A stretch of DNA of 64,000 nucleotides from Bacteroidaceae bacterium (GTDB lineage Bacteria > Bacteroidota > Bacteroidia > Bacteroidales > Bacteroidaceae). The notes beneath the pieces were generated by a model that was not told the origin of the DNA, made no database searches, and worked only from the letters and a program-made list of their open reading frames with translations. Both the position numbers and the translations under genes were made by a program. Where the stretch lies: the NCBI GenBank assembly GCA_017615835.1, contig JAFZZI010000006.1, positions 1 to 64,000 of the forward strand. Direction: 5' to 3'. Numbering within the stretch: the stretch's first letter is position 1; every line of letters begins with the position of its first letter. Shown here one piece after another: positions 52,433 to 61,515 of this stretch.

Positions 52433-52987
52433 TTAATCCGTATTTTTAAAATATTCTTCAATTTTCTTTACCGCTATATGGTATGATGCCTTCAGGGCTC
52501 CCACGCTGGTTCCAAGCAGTTCGGACATCTCTTCGTATTTCATTTCGTTATAGTATTTGAGGTTGAATACCATTCGCTGTTTTTCGGGCAGGGTGGCTAT
52601 TGCGGCCTGAAGTTGAGCCTCAGTCTCGTTGCCGTCGAAATAGGGGTCTCCCTCAAGCCTCTCCTCAAGGTTGGCTTCGGGATCGTCGAGGGTAATGCTC
52701 TGCATCGACTTCTGCCTGTTGAGAAATGTCAGAGTTTCGTTGATGGCTATCCTGAACAGCCAGGTGGATATCTTTGAGTAGCCTTGAAATGAATCTATAT
52801 TCATCCAGGCCTTAATGAATGTGTTCTGGAGCATGTCGTTGGCATCATCGTGCGAATATACCATGTGGCGGATCTGCCAGTAGAGAGGTTCGCTGTAAGT
52901 GCGGACAATCTCCTCAAAGGCCCTCCTTTTAGACGCTTCGTCCTGTCGGAGCATCTCCATGATTTTTTCTTCGTCAAAGCTCGCCAT
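52433..52987 (-). CDS. ECF-type RNA polymerase sigma factor
   Basis: 184 residues. Region 2 (RTYSEPLYWQIRHMVYSHDDANDMLQNTFIKAW, with the DDANDMLQNTF core) and region 4 (LPEKQRMVFNLKYYNEMKYEEMSELLGTSVGALKASYHIAVKK). No region 1.1 or 3. Heads an operon with the membrane protein and the secreted protein; likely self-activating in response to an envelope signal. Confidence 0.93.
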   Translation of the reverse strand: MASFDEEKIMEMLRQDEASKRRAFEEIVRTYSEPLYWQIRHMVYSHDDANDMLQNTFIKAWMNIDSFQGYSKISTWLFRIAINETLTFLNRQKSMQSITLDDPEANLEERLEGDPYFDGNETEAQLQAAIATLPEKQRMVFNLKYYNEMKYEEMSELLGTSVGALKASYHIAVKKIEEYFKNTD

Positions 52988-53024
52988 CAGCGCTTTCTTT
53001 ATTTTGCGAAGTTATACAAAATCC

Positions 53025-53942
53025 TCAAACTACGGGTACATGAAGGCCCTCTTTTGCAAGAATCGTATTCGGGAAAATGGCCCCTGCCTCGTTCTTGAGA
53101 ATCTCTTCATCGTAATAACGTGCCGAGAAATGTCCCAACATGAGCATTCCTACATTCGCCTGACTGGCAATTCGGGCAGCTTGAGCAGCAGTACTGTGAT
53201 AATGAAGTTCCGCTCTGTCTGAATGTTCAGAGCTGTATGTACAGTCGTGGTATAGCAGATTGACTCCATTTATCTGCTCTACCATTCCGGGATTCCAGGC
53301 TGTGTCGCAGCAATATGCATAGCTGCGAACGGGGCCGGCGGGTTTCGTCAGGCGCGAGTGGGGGATTATCGTTCCGTCTGGCATTGTGAAGTCACCTCCA
53401 GCCTTGATCCGTGCGAAATCCCATGTCGGAACCCCGTAAAAATCTGCCATCTGCCTGTCCAAGTGATCTGCTACAGGCTTTTCACGCAGCAGGAATCCGG
53501 CACACGGGATACGGTGCCTGAGCGGAATGGTATCAATTGTGAGTGACCGGTCTTCGTATATGGTATGTACGACATTCGGGTCGAACCCTTGAAAAACCAC
53601 TTCGAATTCCAGTTCCCTGCAATAAAAGTCGAGTTCTGGTTTCAGAATGGTCCATAGCTCAGATGGAGCATGGACATATAGTGGTGCAGTCCGTCCCAGC
53701 AGTCCGAATGAGGAAATAATTCCCAGCAGACCGAAGCAGTGATCGCCATGGAGGTGTGATATCAGGATGTGGTTCAGGCGGGCGAAAGCCATGCGCTGGT
53801 GCCTCATCTGAATCTGGGTTCCTTCACCGCAGTCAATCATGAACAGTTTGCCGCGTATGTCCACCACTTGCGATGACGTATAGTGTCTGGGGTTCGGTGT
53901 TGCCGAACCGCATCCAAGAATATTTATATCAAACTTCTCCAT
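53025..53942 (-). CDS. rnz: Ribonuclease Z
   Basis: About 305 residues. Metallo-beta-lactamase fold: GCGSATPNP near the N-terminus, HLHGDHCFGLLG metal site, YCCDTAWNP, HDCTY, and LGHFSARY with the last His. Processes tRNA 3' ends. Start at 53942 (MEKFDINILG); the 53972 ATG adds ten residues in the terminator region of rpsA. Confidence 0.95.
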   Translation of the reverse strand: MEKFDINILGCGSATPNPRHYTSSQVVDIRGKLFMIDCGEGTQIQMRHQRMAFARLNHILISHLHGDHCFGLLGIISSFGLLGRTAPLYVHAPSELWTILKPELDFYCRELEFEVVFQGFDPNVVHTIYEDRSLTIDTIPLRHRIPCAGFLLREKPVADHLDRQMADFYGVPTWDFARIKAGGDFTMPDGTIIPHSRLTKPAGPVRSYAYCCDTAWNPGMVEQINGVNLLYHDCTYSSEHSDRAELHYHSTAAQAARIASQANVGMLMLGHFSARYYDEEILKNEAGAIFPNTILAKEGLHVPVV

Positions 53943-53954
53943 CGATACATTGCA

Positions 53955-53985
53955 GAAAAAAGGCCGGAACAATCCGACCTTTTTC
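53955..53985 (-). terminator. Terminator of rpsA
   Basis: On the - strand AAGGTCGGA pairs with TCCGGCCTT (one G-U pair) and runs into six T residues (53956-53961). It lies inside the alternative N-terminal extension of rnz, supporting the shorter rnz start. Confidence 0.7.
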
Positions 53986-54004
53986 CTTCAGTTGCAAGTG
54001 TCAA

Positions 54005-55801
54005 CTACTTAGACTCGTCCTCGAGCTGCTGCTTGAGAGCTGCAAGTGCGTCAATATCACCGAGGGTTGTCGAGGCTGCCTGATTCTGGATAACCTGTTC
54101 CTCTTTCTCCTCCTTCTTAGAACTGCTCTTGCGTGCAGCCTTCTTCTCAGCCTTGGCCTCAGCCTTCTGGATATCCTCGAAGATACGGCTATGTGACAGG
54201 ATGATTCTCTTAGACTCCTTGTTGAACTCAATCACCTTGAAATCGAGTTCTTCGCCCTGGACAGCCTGTGAGCCGTCCTCCTTGACAAGATGCTTGGGTG
54301 TAGCGAAACCTTCAACACCGTTGGCAAGCGAGATGACAGCGCCTCTGTCCATCATTTCGATAATCTTGCCCTTATGGATTGAACCTACGGTGTAGATTGC
54401 CTCGTACTCGTCCCACGGATTGTCTTCAAGTTGCTTGTGTCCAAGACTTAGACGACGGTTCTCCTTGTCTATATCAAGAACGACTACATCCAGAGTGGCA
54501 CCGATAGTCGTGAACTCTGACGGGTGCTTCACCTTCTTGGTCCAGCTCAGGTCGCTGATGTGCACAAGACCGTCGACACCCTCCTCAATCTCAACGAAGA
54601 TACCGAAACTCGTGAAGTTGCGCACTGTTGCAGTATGTTTCGAACCGACGGGATACTTTGTGTCAATGTCTTCCCAAGGATCTTTCTTGAGCTGCTTGAT
54701 GCCGAGCGACATCTTGCGCTCGTCACGGTCGAGAGTCAGGACTACAGCCTCAACCTCGTCGCCTACCTTGATGAAGTCCTGAGCCGAACGCAGATGCTGG
54801 CTCCATGACATCTCCGATACATGGATAAGGCCTTCGACGCCGGGAGCGATTTCGATAAATGCACCATAGTCGGCCATGACAACAACCTTACCCTTGACAA
54901 CGTCACCAACCTTGAGGTTCGGGTCGAGTGAATCCCATGGATGCGGGGTAAGCTGCTTCAGACCGAGAGCGATGCGCTTCTTCTCGTCATCAAAGTCAAG
55001 AATAACGACATTGATCTTCTGGTCAAGCTCGACAATCTCCTTCGGATCGCTCACGCGGCCCCAGCTGAGGTCTGTAATGTGGATGAGACCGTCAACGCCT
55101 CCGAGGTCAATGAATACACCGTAAGATGTGATATTCTTGACAGTACCCTCAAGAACCTGACCCTTCTCAAGCTTGCCGATGATCTCCTTCTTCTGCTGCT
55201 CAAGTTCCTCTTCGATAAGAGCCTTATGCGAAACGACCACGTTGCGGTATTCCTGGTTAATCTTGACAACCTTGAACTCCATAGTCTTGCCTACGAAGAC
55301 ATCATAGTCGCGGATAGGCTTGACATCAATCTGCGAACCGGGCAGGAAGGCCTCGATGCCGAACACATCGACAATCATACCGCCCTTTGTGCGGCACTTG
55401 ATGTAACCCTTGATAACCTCCTGTGATTCCAGAGCCTCGTTGACACGGTCCCATGAGCGTGCAGCGCGTGCCCTCTTATGTGAAAGCAACAACTGACCCT
55501 TTTTGTTCTCGGTGTTCTCAATGTACACCTCCACCTCGTCACCGACCTTCAGTTCGGGATTGTAGCGGAACTCGCTCAGCGGAATGATACCATCTGACTT
55601 ATAGCCGATGTTTACGATGACCTCACGCTTGTTGATGGCAATGACCTTGCCGTTGACAACCTCGTCGTCAGCCACCTTGTTGAGCGTCGAATCGTAAGCC
55701 TGTTCCTGCTGCTCGTGAGCCTGAGCTGTTGTTGAATTACCTTTCTCGTAAGCCTCCCAATCAAAATCTTCCAGGGGAGCTACATTCTTGAAATCTGCCA
55801 T
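54005..55801 (-). CDS. rpsA: 30S ribosomal protein S1
   Basis: 598 residues with six S1 (OB-fold) domains. Clearest are VVNGKVIAINKREVIVNIGYKS, GTVKNITSYGVFIDLGGVDG, GKVVVMADYGAFIEIAPGVEG, ATVRNFTSFGIFVEIEEGVDG and GKIIEMMDRGAVISLANGVEG, the second domain being more divergent. An Ala/Lys/Glu-rich tail follows the last domain. It presents mRNA to the ribosome, important in organisms that rarely use Shine-Dalgarno sites. Confidence 0.97.
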   Translation of the reverse strand: MADFKNVAPLEDFDWEAYEKGNSTTAQAHEQQEQAYDSTLNKVADDEVVNGKVIAINKREVIVNIGYKSDGIIPLSEFRYNPELKVGDEVEVYIENTENKKGQLLLSHKRARAARSWDRVNEALESQEVIKGYIKCRTKGGMIVDVFGIEAFLPGSQIDVKPIRDYDVFVGKTMEFKVVKINQEYRNVVVSHKALIEEELEQQKKEIIGKLEKGQVLEGTVKNITSYGVFIDLGGVDGLIHITDLSWGRVSDPKEIVELDQKINVVILDFDDEKKRIALGLKQLTPHPWDSLDPNLKVGDVVKGKVVVMADYGAFIEIAPGVEGLIHVSEMSWSQHLRSAQDFIKVGDEVEAVVLTLDRDERKMSLGIKQLKKDPWEDIDTKYPVGSKHTATVRNFTSFGIFVEIEEGVDGLVHISDLSWTKKVKHPSEFTTIGATLDVVVLDIDKENRRLSLGHKQLEDNPWDEYEAIYTVGSIHKGKIIEMMDRGAVISLANGVEGFATPKHLVKEDGSQAVQGEELDFKVIEFNKESKRIILSHSRIFEDIQKAEAKAEKKAARKSSSKKEEKEEQVIQNQAASTTLGDIDALAALKQQLEDESK

Positions 55802-55847
55802 TTAATTGAAAATAAATGATAAGTTGGACAATATGTTGAAAACACAA

Positions 55848-55880
55848 CGCCGCGCTTTCGCGCTTTGCGGCGCGAAGGTA
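55848..55880 (-). promoter_or_regulatory. GC-rich hairpin and likely promoter of rpsA
   Basis: CGCCGC (55848-55853) pairs with GCGGCG (55867-55872) around a GC-rich loop, in the predicted 5' leader of rpsA. Upstream, on the - strand, TACCTTCG (55880-55873) resembles the -7 box. Bacterial rpsA is often autoregulated through its leader; a similar role here is inference. In the rest of the 55802-56221 spacer I see only a + strand TATCTTTG (56124-56131), a likely -7 box for the next gene. Confidence 0.45.
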
Positions 55881-56221
55881 CGAAAAAAAGTTGTGATTGT
55901 GAAGCAATTGCATAATAATATCTTATTCCATCCGAAAATAAGGCATATCGGGACGTGTCATGGTATTGTTTATTGTCAGGAGCTGCAAAGTGACAAACCT
56001 TGACAGAACTTTTTCCCGTTCCAGTTGGCGCGTATTCTTAAATAGTCAGGCTAACTCTATTTTTTTCTGGCTTGAGAGTAAAAAAACGCAGGTTAATTCG
56101 AATGTCAGGAAGTCGGTTTTCCCTATCTTTGCAGTATCGATCCTGGAGAGATACAGCTCGCATATCTGTGCTCTATCTACGACTGGCCCTTTGAATAACC
56201 ATACAAACGAAGAAAAGAAAC

Positions 56222-56842
56222 ATGAAGAGTGAACTGTTATCCGTTGTGTTTTTTGCTGTCAGTCTGACAACTTCAGCTCAAGAATACATCCAAGTGAACT
56301 TTGAAGGAGCGAATCCGACCATAAGCGATTTTGTTTGGGCCCTGCTTTCCGAAAAAGTTGACGATTCAGATGACGGAGAGGAAATGATGGATGAATCAGC
56401 CGTAGCGTTCATGCAGGCTTGGTCACAATACCGGAAAGGTCTTCCTCTGGAAGATGGAGAGACGATTACATGTGACCAGAAAAACGGATATGTTGCATTC
56501 GAGTCAAGGTCAGAAGAAAATCTGCTGAAAATAGAGATGTGCTTCTGGAACGAAGCTGACGGAAAGCACAAACTGATTGCCTATAATGTTGCATCCTACT
56601 ATGAAGGCAATTTCAATGCAGGTACATTTGACGGAATCACATACTACCGTTACGACAATTCAGCGAAGAAAATGGCCTTTTGCGATGACACGGATCTTCC
56701 ACGCGAGATGATGGATGATGACGGCTCAATGATATCCTATTCACTCCCCATTGCCGGCAAGGACATCATTGCGAAATATTGGAATGACGAAGGAGAAAAG
56801 AAACAGAAGGTCCTGAAATGGAACGGTCACAAGTTTGACTGA
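56222..56842 (+). CDS. Unrecognised secreted protein
   Basis: 206 residues. A signal peptide (LLSVVFFAVSLTTSA/Q) is clear, so the protein is exported. An acidic stretch (KVDDSDDGEEMMDES) lies at about 45-60. The rest is a beta-rich body with many aromatic residues (SYYEGNFNAGTFDGITYYRYD). No family recognised. It stands alone between divergent rpsA and convergent cobW-like gene, with a -7 box TATCTTTG at 56124-56131 and a long leader of about 85 nt. Confidence 0.65.
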   Translation: MKSELLSVVFFAVSLTTSAQEYIQVNFEGANPTISDFVWALLSEKVDDSDDGEEMMDESAVAFMQAWSQYRKGLPLEDGETITCDQKNGYVAFESRSEENLLKIEMCFWNEADGKHKLIAYNVASYYEGNFNAGTFDGITYYRYDNSAKKMAFCDDTDLPREMMDDDGSMISYSLPIAGKDIIAKYWNDEGEKKQKVLKWNGHKFD

Positions 56843-56875
56843 GCAAATCCGGCAGAAAGAACGCTTCTTCCCTTA

Positions 56876-58078
56876 TCAGGCCTCTGAGACGAGACAGGCG
56901 TCGAGATTGCGCTTTATTTCTTCTTTATCCAGGTGCTGGCCTATGAATACCAGTTTCTGCATACGGTCGCCATATTGTCCGTCCCATTCGGCCGCCAGGA
57001 CCTTGTCTTCGGCGAGCATCCGTTTCAAGTCGTTTTCCGGCATAGTGGCAAACCATAAACCGGCATTACGCAGCGAGACCTGCTTCCCGGCCTGCTCGAA
57101 TACATAGCAGGTGTCATATTCGCTGTCGAAATAGCAGATTCCTTTGGCGCGGATTATGCCCTTCGGCCACTTTCGTGCAACGAACCAGTCGAAACGGCTC
57201 AGATCCATTGGCCTGCGCTGATAGTAGACGTAAGTACCAATGCCGTATTCCTCAGCTTCTCCCTCGTCATGGTGGTGGTGATGGTGATGATGATGGTCTT
57301 CATCGTCATCTTCATCTTCATCGTCGTGGTCATCCTCCTCATCGTGATGCTTTTCAACCTCACTTATCCATGTTGCAGAGGTCGCAACCTTATCGAAGTC
57401 GAACATACCGGTGTTCAGAATCTTCTCAAGTCCGACACATCCCCAGTCACATTCTATTATCTCGGCCTTGGGCTGAAGTGCCTTGACAATGCTCCTGATG
57501 CGTCCAAGTTCATCGGAACTCACTTCCGAAGCCTTGTTGAGCAAAACGACGTTGCAGAACTCTATCTGCTGGACAACGAGGTTCTCAAGGTCGTCCTCGT
57601 CAAGCGGCTTGCCTGTCAGACCCTCACCGCAGCCGAACTCGTCTCGCAGGCGGAGGGCGTCAACCACCGTGACGATGCAGTCGAGCACAGGAGTCCTGTC
57701 GAACTTGTATTCCAGGTCCATGCCGGGGATTGAGCAGATGGTCTGTGCTATGGGGGCAGGTTCACAGATTCCGCTGGCCTCAATGACTATATAGTCGAAT
57801 CGGTTCTGACTTGTTATGTCGTGAAGTTGCTCTACGAGATCCATTTTCAAGGTGCAGCATATGCAGCCGTTCTGCAGAGCCACAAGACTCTCGTCCTTCT
57901 GTCCGACTACACCTCCTTTCTGTATCAGAGCCGCATCTATGTTCACTTCGCCGAGGTCGTTCACTATTACGGCAAATCTTATGCCCTCGCTGTTGGTGAG
58001 TATCCTGTTCACCAATGTCGTCTTGCCGCTGCCGAGATATCCCGTCAGCAGAAGTACCGGAATCTGTTCAGTTTTCAT
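56876..58078 (-). CDS. CobW/COG0523 GTPase with His/Asp-rich loop (zinc metallochaperone type)
   Basis: 400 residues. P-loop GYLGSGKTTL at 13-22, metal-binding CICCT in the GCICCTLKMD block, and LLNKASE as NKxD-like guanine motif. The G domain ends before a linker with about 35 residues made only of His, Asp and Glu (nine His in a row). A C-terminal CobW_C domain follows (RFDWFVARKWPKGIIRAKG). Such proteins load zinc or other metals onto client enzymes; the His tract is a metal store. No Zur-type box was seen. Confidence 0.93.
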   Translation of the reverse strand: MKTEQIPVLLLTGYLGSGKTTLVNRILTNSEGIRFAVIVNDLGEVNIDAALIQKGGVVGQKDESLVALQNGCICCTLKMDLVEQLHDITSQNRFDYIVIEASGICEPAPIAQTICSIPGMDLEYKFDRTPVLDCIVTVVDALRLRDEFGCGEGLTGKPLDEDDLENLVVQQIEFCNVVLLNKASEVSSDELGRIRSIVKALQPKAEIIECDWGCVGLEKILNTGMFDFDKVATSATWISEVEKHHDEEDDHDDEDEDDDEDHHHHHHHHHDEGEAEEYGIGTYVYYQRRPMDLSRFDWFVARKWPKGIIRAKGICYFDSEYDTCYVFEQAGKQVSLRNAGLWFATMPENDLKRMLAEDKVLAAEWDGQYGDRMQKLVFIGQHLDKEEIKRNLDACLVSEA

Positions 58079-58141
58079 CCTCGTTTGAAAAATACGGATG
58101 CAAAAATAACTGAAAATGGATTAATGCGTACTTTTGCAGAT

Positions 58142-59473
58142 ATGGAAAAAGAGTGGGTTAATATACAGATGCCGCGATATGGAATATCCACTGTTGCGGT
58201 GAGGGAGATGCTGCAGGGAGTAAGCGGCAGTTGCGCCATCGTTTCGCTTGATGCAGGCGGAAAGCTTCCTGACGATGCAGCTGAAAGACTGATGGCAGTT
58301 GCATTTTCTGTACCGGAAGCAGGCATAGTCTATTCCGACCTGTTCAGGACAGGTCCTGATGGCATTTCAGTTCATGTCCCTCTGGCCGATTGGCAGAAAG
58401 GGAGCCTCCGGGATGATTTTGACTTCGGCGGCTTTATTCTGCTGAACAGGCAGGCTATTGACTGGTATCTTTCGCAGAGCCTCGGACAATTTCAGACAGC
58501 CGGCTTTTACCAGATGTGGCTTGCTGTGTCCCGCAAGTTCGGAATTATCCACATCAAGGAACCTCTATACATCGTTTCCGAGACAGACAGTCGCAAGTCA
58601 GGCGAGAAACAGTTCGACTATGTCAATCCCCGTAACCGCTCTGTTCAGATAGAGATGGAGGCCGTATGTACCGAACATCTCAAGTGCGTTGGTGCCTTCC
58701 TTACTCCCGACAAATTCCGGACTGTCCGTTTTGAGGAAGAGTTTGAACGCGAGGCATCGGTCATCATACCTGTCAGAAACAGGGCCCGTACCATCGAGGA
58801 TGCTGTCCGTTCAGCTCTCTCACAGAAAACAGATTTCGCATTCAACGTTATTGTAGTTGACAATCACTCAACCGACGGGACCGCGACTATTCTTGAACGG
58901 TTGTCTGCCGAAGATGGCAGGTTGGTCCATATCATTCCGTCGCAGACCGATCTCGGCATCGGCGGGTGCTGGGACCTTGCAATCCGAGATTCCCGTTGCG
59001 GCCGTTTTGCAGTCCAGCTTGACAGCGATGATCTTTATAGCAGCGAAGGTACCCTTCAGTACATAGTCGACAAATTCCACTCAGAGAAATGCGCCATGGT
59101 GATAGGTAGCTACCGGATGTGTGATTTCGCCCTCAACACTCTTCCTCCCGGAACCATAGACCATCGGGAATGGACTGACGACAATGGCCCTAACAATGCC
59201 CTGCGTATAAACGGTCTCGGTGCTCCGAGAGCCTTCTATACTCCAGTGGTCAGGAAAATCGGATTTCCCAATGTGAGCTACGGCGAGGATTATGCCGTCG
59301 CCATTGCCATCAGCAGGCAGTACCGTATTGGCCGTATCTACGACGAACTTTACCTTTGCCGTCGCTGGGAGGGTAACAGTGATGCCGCCCTCAGTCCCGA
59401 GAAGGTCAGTGCCAACAACTATTTCAAGGATTCTCTGCGAACAGCCGAACTGTTGAGACGCTGCTCGAAATAG
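58142..59473 (+). CDS. GT2 family glycosyltransferase with duplicated GT-A-like N-terminal domain
   Basis: About 443 residues. C-terminal GT2 domain from about residue 200: ASVIIPVRNRARTIEDAVRSAL, VVDNHSTDGT, and QLDSDD (DxD). The N-terminal 180 residues look like a degenerate GT-A domain (MPRYGISTVAVREML, GIVYSDLF). Start at 58142 (MEKEWVN); an ATG at 58124 is possible, and longer frames lie opposite the CobW gene and are not coding. The 3' end overlaps the convergent peptidase by 55 bases. It may work with the DUF4922 and AmgK-like genes in envelope sugar metabolism. Confidence 0.82.
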   Translation: MEKEWVNIQMPRYGISTVAVREMLQGVSGSCAIVSLDAGGKLPDDAAERLMAVAFSVPEAGIVYSDLFRTGPDGISVHVPLADWQKGSLRDDFDFGGFILLNRQAIDWYLSQSLGQFQTAGFYQMWLAVSRKFGIIHIKEPLYIVSETDSRKSGEKQFDYVNPRNRSVQIEMEAVCTEHLKCVGAFLTPDKFRTVRFEEEFEREASVIIPVRNRARTIEDAVRSALSQKTDFAFNVIVVDNHSTDGTATILERLSAEDGRLVHIIPSQTDLGIGGCWDLAIRDSRCGRFAVQLDSDDLYSSEGTLQYIVDKFHSEKCAMVIGSYRMCDFALNTLPPGTIDHREWTDDNGPNNALRINGLGAPRAFYTPVVRKIGFPNVSYGEDYAVAIAISRQYRIGRIYDELYLCRRWEGNSDAALSPEKVSANNYFKDSLRTAELLRRCSK

Positions 59474-61446
59474 TCTGTTACCTTCTGCATGAGATGGACA
59501 CGGTCCCTGCCCGAAACGTTGTGCTCATGGGTTGGATAGGGGAAAAAGTCCAGTTGTACGTTATTCTTAATGCAGGCCTCCACAAAACTGAGGCTGTGCT
59601 CCCATACGACCGTGTTGTCGATGGCCCCCTGACAGATCAGCAGACTACCCTTGAGGTCCTTTGCGCGAGGAATCAGACTGGTCTTGGCAAACCCCTCAGG
59701 GTTGTTTTCTTCAGTCCCCATGTACCGTTCACCATACATGACTTCATACCATTTCCAGTCAATTACCGGACCTCCTGCCACACCTACCTTGAATACGTCC
59801 GGATAGTTTACCATAAGCGATATTGTCATGAAACCGCCGTAGCTCCAGCCATGAACTCCTATTCTTTTGCTGTCAATCCAAGGTTGTGACAGAAGCCATT
59901 CAACTCCTTTCATCTGATCCTGCATTTCAACTTGTCCGCACTGTCCGTAAATGGCCTTTTCATACTCGGCTCCATGATACTGTGTGCCTCTGTTGTCCAT
60001 GATAAACATTACGTATCCGTGCTGGGCCATATACATTTCCCAGCGTCTCAGGTTTGCCATGAACGAGTTGTTGACCATCTGCGAGTGAGGTCCTCCATAC
60101 ACATACACTATGCACGGATATCTGTGCGATGGGTCGAAGCCGGCAGGTTTCACCAGCCGGTAGGCGTTGTCGTATTTGCCGTCTGCGCTCCTTATGCTGC
60201 CCAACTCAACATCGCATCGAAGCAGCCCGTCCGACGGGTCGGCACTCCTGTAGAACTCATGTCGGCTTCCCTTCATTGAACAGACCTCCTTCACAAGCGG
60301 TTCCTTCAATGACGAGTAGCTGTCGATATAATAGTTGAAGTCAGGGCTGAACGAGCAAGAATGTTGTCCAGGTACAAACGTGCGACGGGTCACCTTCCCG
60401 CTTTTCACGTTTACACTGAACATGTGACGTTCGGTCGGGTCAACCTCGTACGAGTAGTAGAAGACATCGTTGCCGTGCTGAGCGAGATATTCTACATCGC
60501 CCTGCGAAGGAGTCAGACGTGTCAGCCTGGAGTCCTTCAGCGAGTAGAGGTAGAGGTTCCACCATCCGTCGCGGTTATTGGTGGAGTAGATAAACTTGTC
60601 GGGATCGTTTTCGAGAAAGATCAGTGGATGCATGGGCTCCACATAGCGGTCATCGTGCTCAGTCAGCAGCGTTTTTCCATATTTGCCTGTGGCAGCATCG
60701 TAAACGTTCAGATGCATGTTCTTCTGGCTCCGGTCGAGTACCTGGATATATATGTTGCGGCTGTCGGGACTCCATGTCACGTTTGTCAGATATCGCTCTT
60801 CCGTGAAATCGTCAACATCCATCCATGTCGTCGTGCCGGTGGTGATGTCATATACACCCAGGAAAACCTTCTCCGACGCCATTCCGTTCATGGGGTATCT
60901 TATCTCTCTGTGTGTGCCTGTGCGAGAGGTTATGTCCAGCAGAGGAAACTTGGACACGCGGCTTTCGTCCTTCATATAGAATGCTATGCGGCTGCTGTCG
61001 GGCGAAATGAATATACCGCCATTGATTCCGAACTCGTTGCGGCTTACCGACTGGCCGCACACGATGCCGGTATCAGGGTAGCTGGTTATTGCCTTGCTCC
61101 CTTCGGAATCCTCAATAAAAAGGTTGTTGCCGACGGTATAGACTTTGAATCCCGGTTCTTTCCTGTCATTTCCATTGGGATGTCCGGCATAGCTACTCTC
61201 CGTTCTGTGTCCTTTAACAGCACCGCTGACCGCGCTGACCGTGAACGTAGAGTCGCCCAGAACGTACGAGAAAGTTCTGCCTGATACATCCCATTCAACT
61301 CTGAAGTTCCTCGGCGTAAGCCAATTACCCAACATTGTCTCCTCCATTGTCAGGATTCGCCCATCGGATCTCTCCCAAGTCTCCGCCAGAGTGGAAGCAG
61401 TTATGAACATGGCGGCAATCAACACCGCAAATCTTCCCCTTGTCAT
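59419..61446 (-). CDS. S9 family prolyl oligopeptidase (dipeptidyl-peptidase IV-like)
   Basis: 675 residues. Signal peptide (FAVLIAAMFITASTLA/ET). N-terminal beta-propeller (about 60-430, repeated YLTNVTWSPDSRNIYIQ-type blades) and C-terminal alpha/beta hydrolase with nucleophile in HGWSYGGF, Asp in ICQGAIDNTV and His in PTHEHNV. The GIFISPDSS and YVYGGPHSQMV segments are typical. Probably periplasmic, releasing dipeptides after proline. Slightly shorter than usual DPP IV (about 720). Confidence 0.93.
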   Translation of the reverse strand: MTRGRFAVLIAAMFITASTLAETWERSDGRILTMEETMLGNWLTPRNFRVEWDVSGRTFSYVLGDSTFTVSAVSGAVKGHRTESSYAGHPNGNDRKEPGFKVYTVGNNLFIEDSEGSKAITSYPDTGIVCGQSVSRNEFGINGGIFISPDSSRIAFYMKDESRVSKFPLLDITSRTGTHREIRYPMNGMASEKVFLGVYDITTGTTTWMDVDDFTEERYLTNVTWSPDSRNIYIQVLDRSQKNMHLNVYDAATGKYGKTLLTEHDDRYVEPMHPLIFLENDPDKFIYSTNNRDGWWNLYLYSLKDSRLTRLTPSQGDVEYLAQHGNDVFYYSYEVDPTERHMFSVNVKSGKVTRRTFVPGQHSCSFSPDFNYYIDSYSSLKEPLVKEVCSMKGSRHEFYRSADPSDGLLRCDVELGSIRSADGKYDNAYRLVKPAGFDPSHRYPCIVYVYGGPHSQMVNNSFMANLRRWEMYMAQHGYVMFIMDNRGTQYHGAEYEKAIYGQCGQVEMQDQMKGVEWLLSQPWIDSKRIGVHGWSYGGFMTISLMVNYPDVFKVGVAGGPVIDWKWYEVMYGERYMGTEENNPEGFAKTSLIPRAKDLKGSLLICQGAIDNTVVWEHSLSFVEACIKNNVQLDFFPYPTHEHNVSGRDRVHLMQKVTDYFEQRLNSSAVRRESLK

Positions 61447-61515
61447 AATTAAATTCCCTTATGGACAAATGTACGCGATTTTTTCTTTATTTTGCAGTGT
61501 TCAACATTATTTCCA

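Noticed and set aside
57821-58141. N-terminal extension of the GT2 gene
   Set aside because: It lies opposite the well-supported CobW gene and shows no homology-like pattern; the GT2 gene starts at 58142 or 58124.
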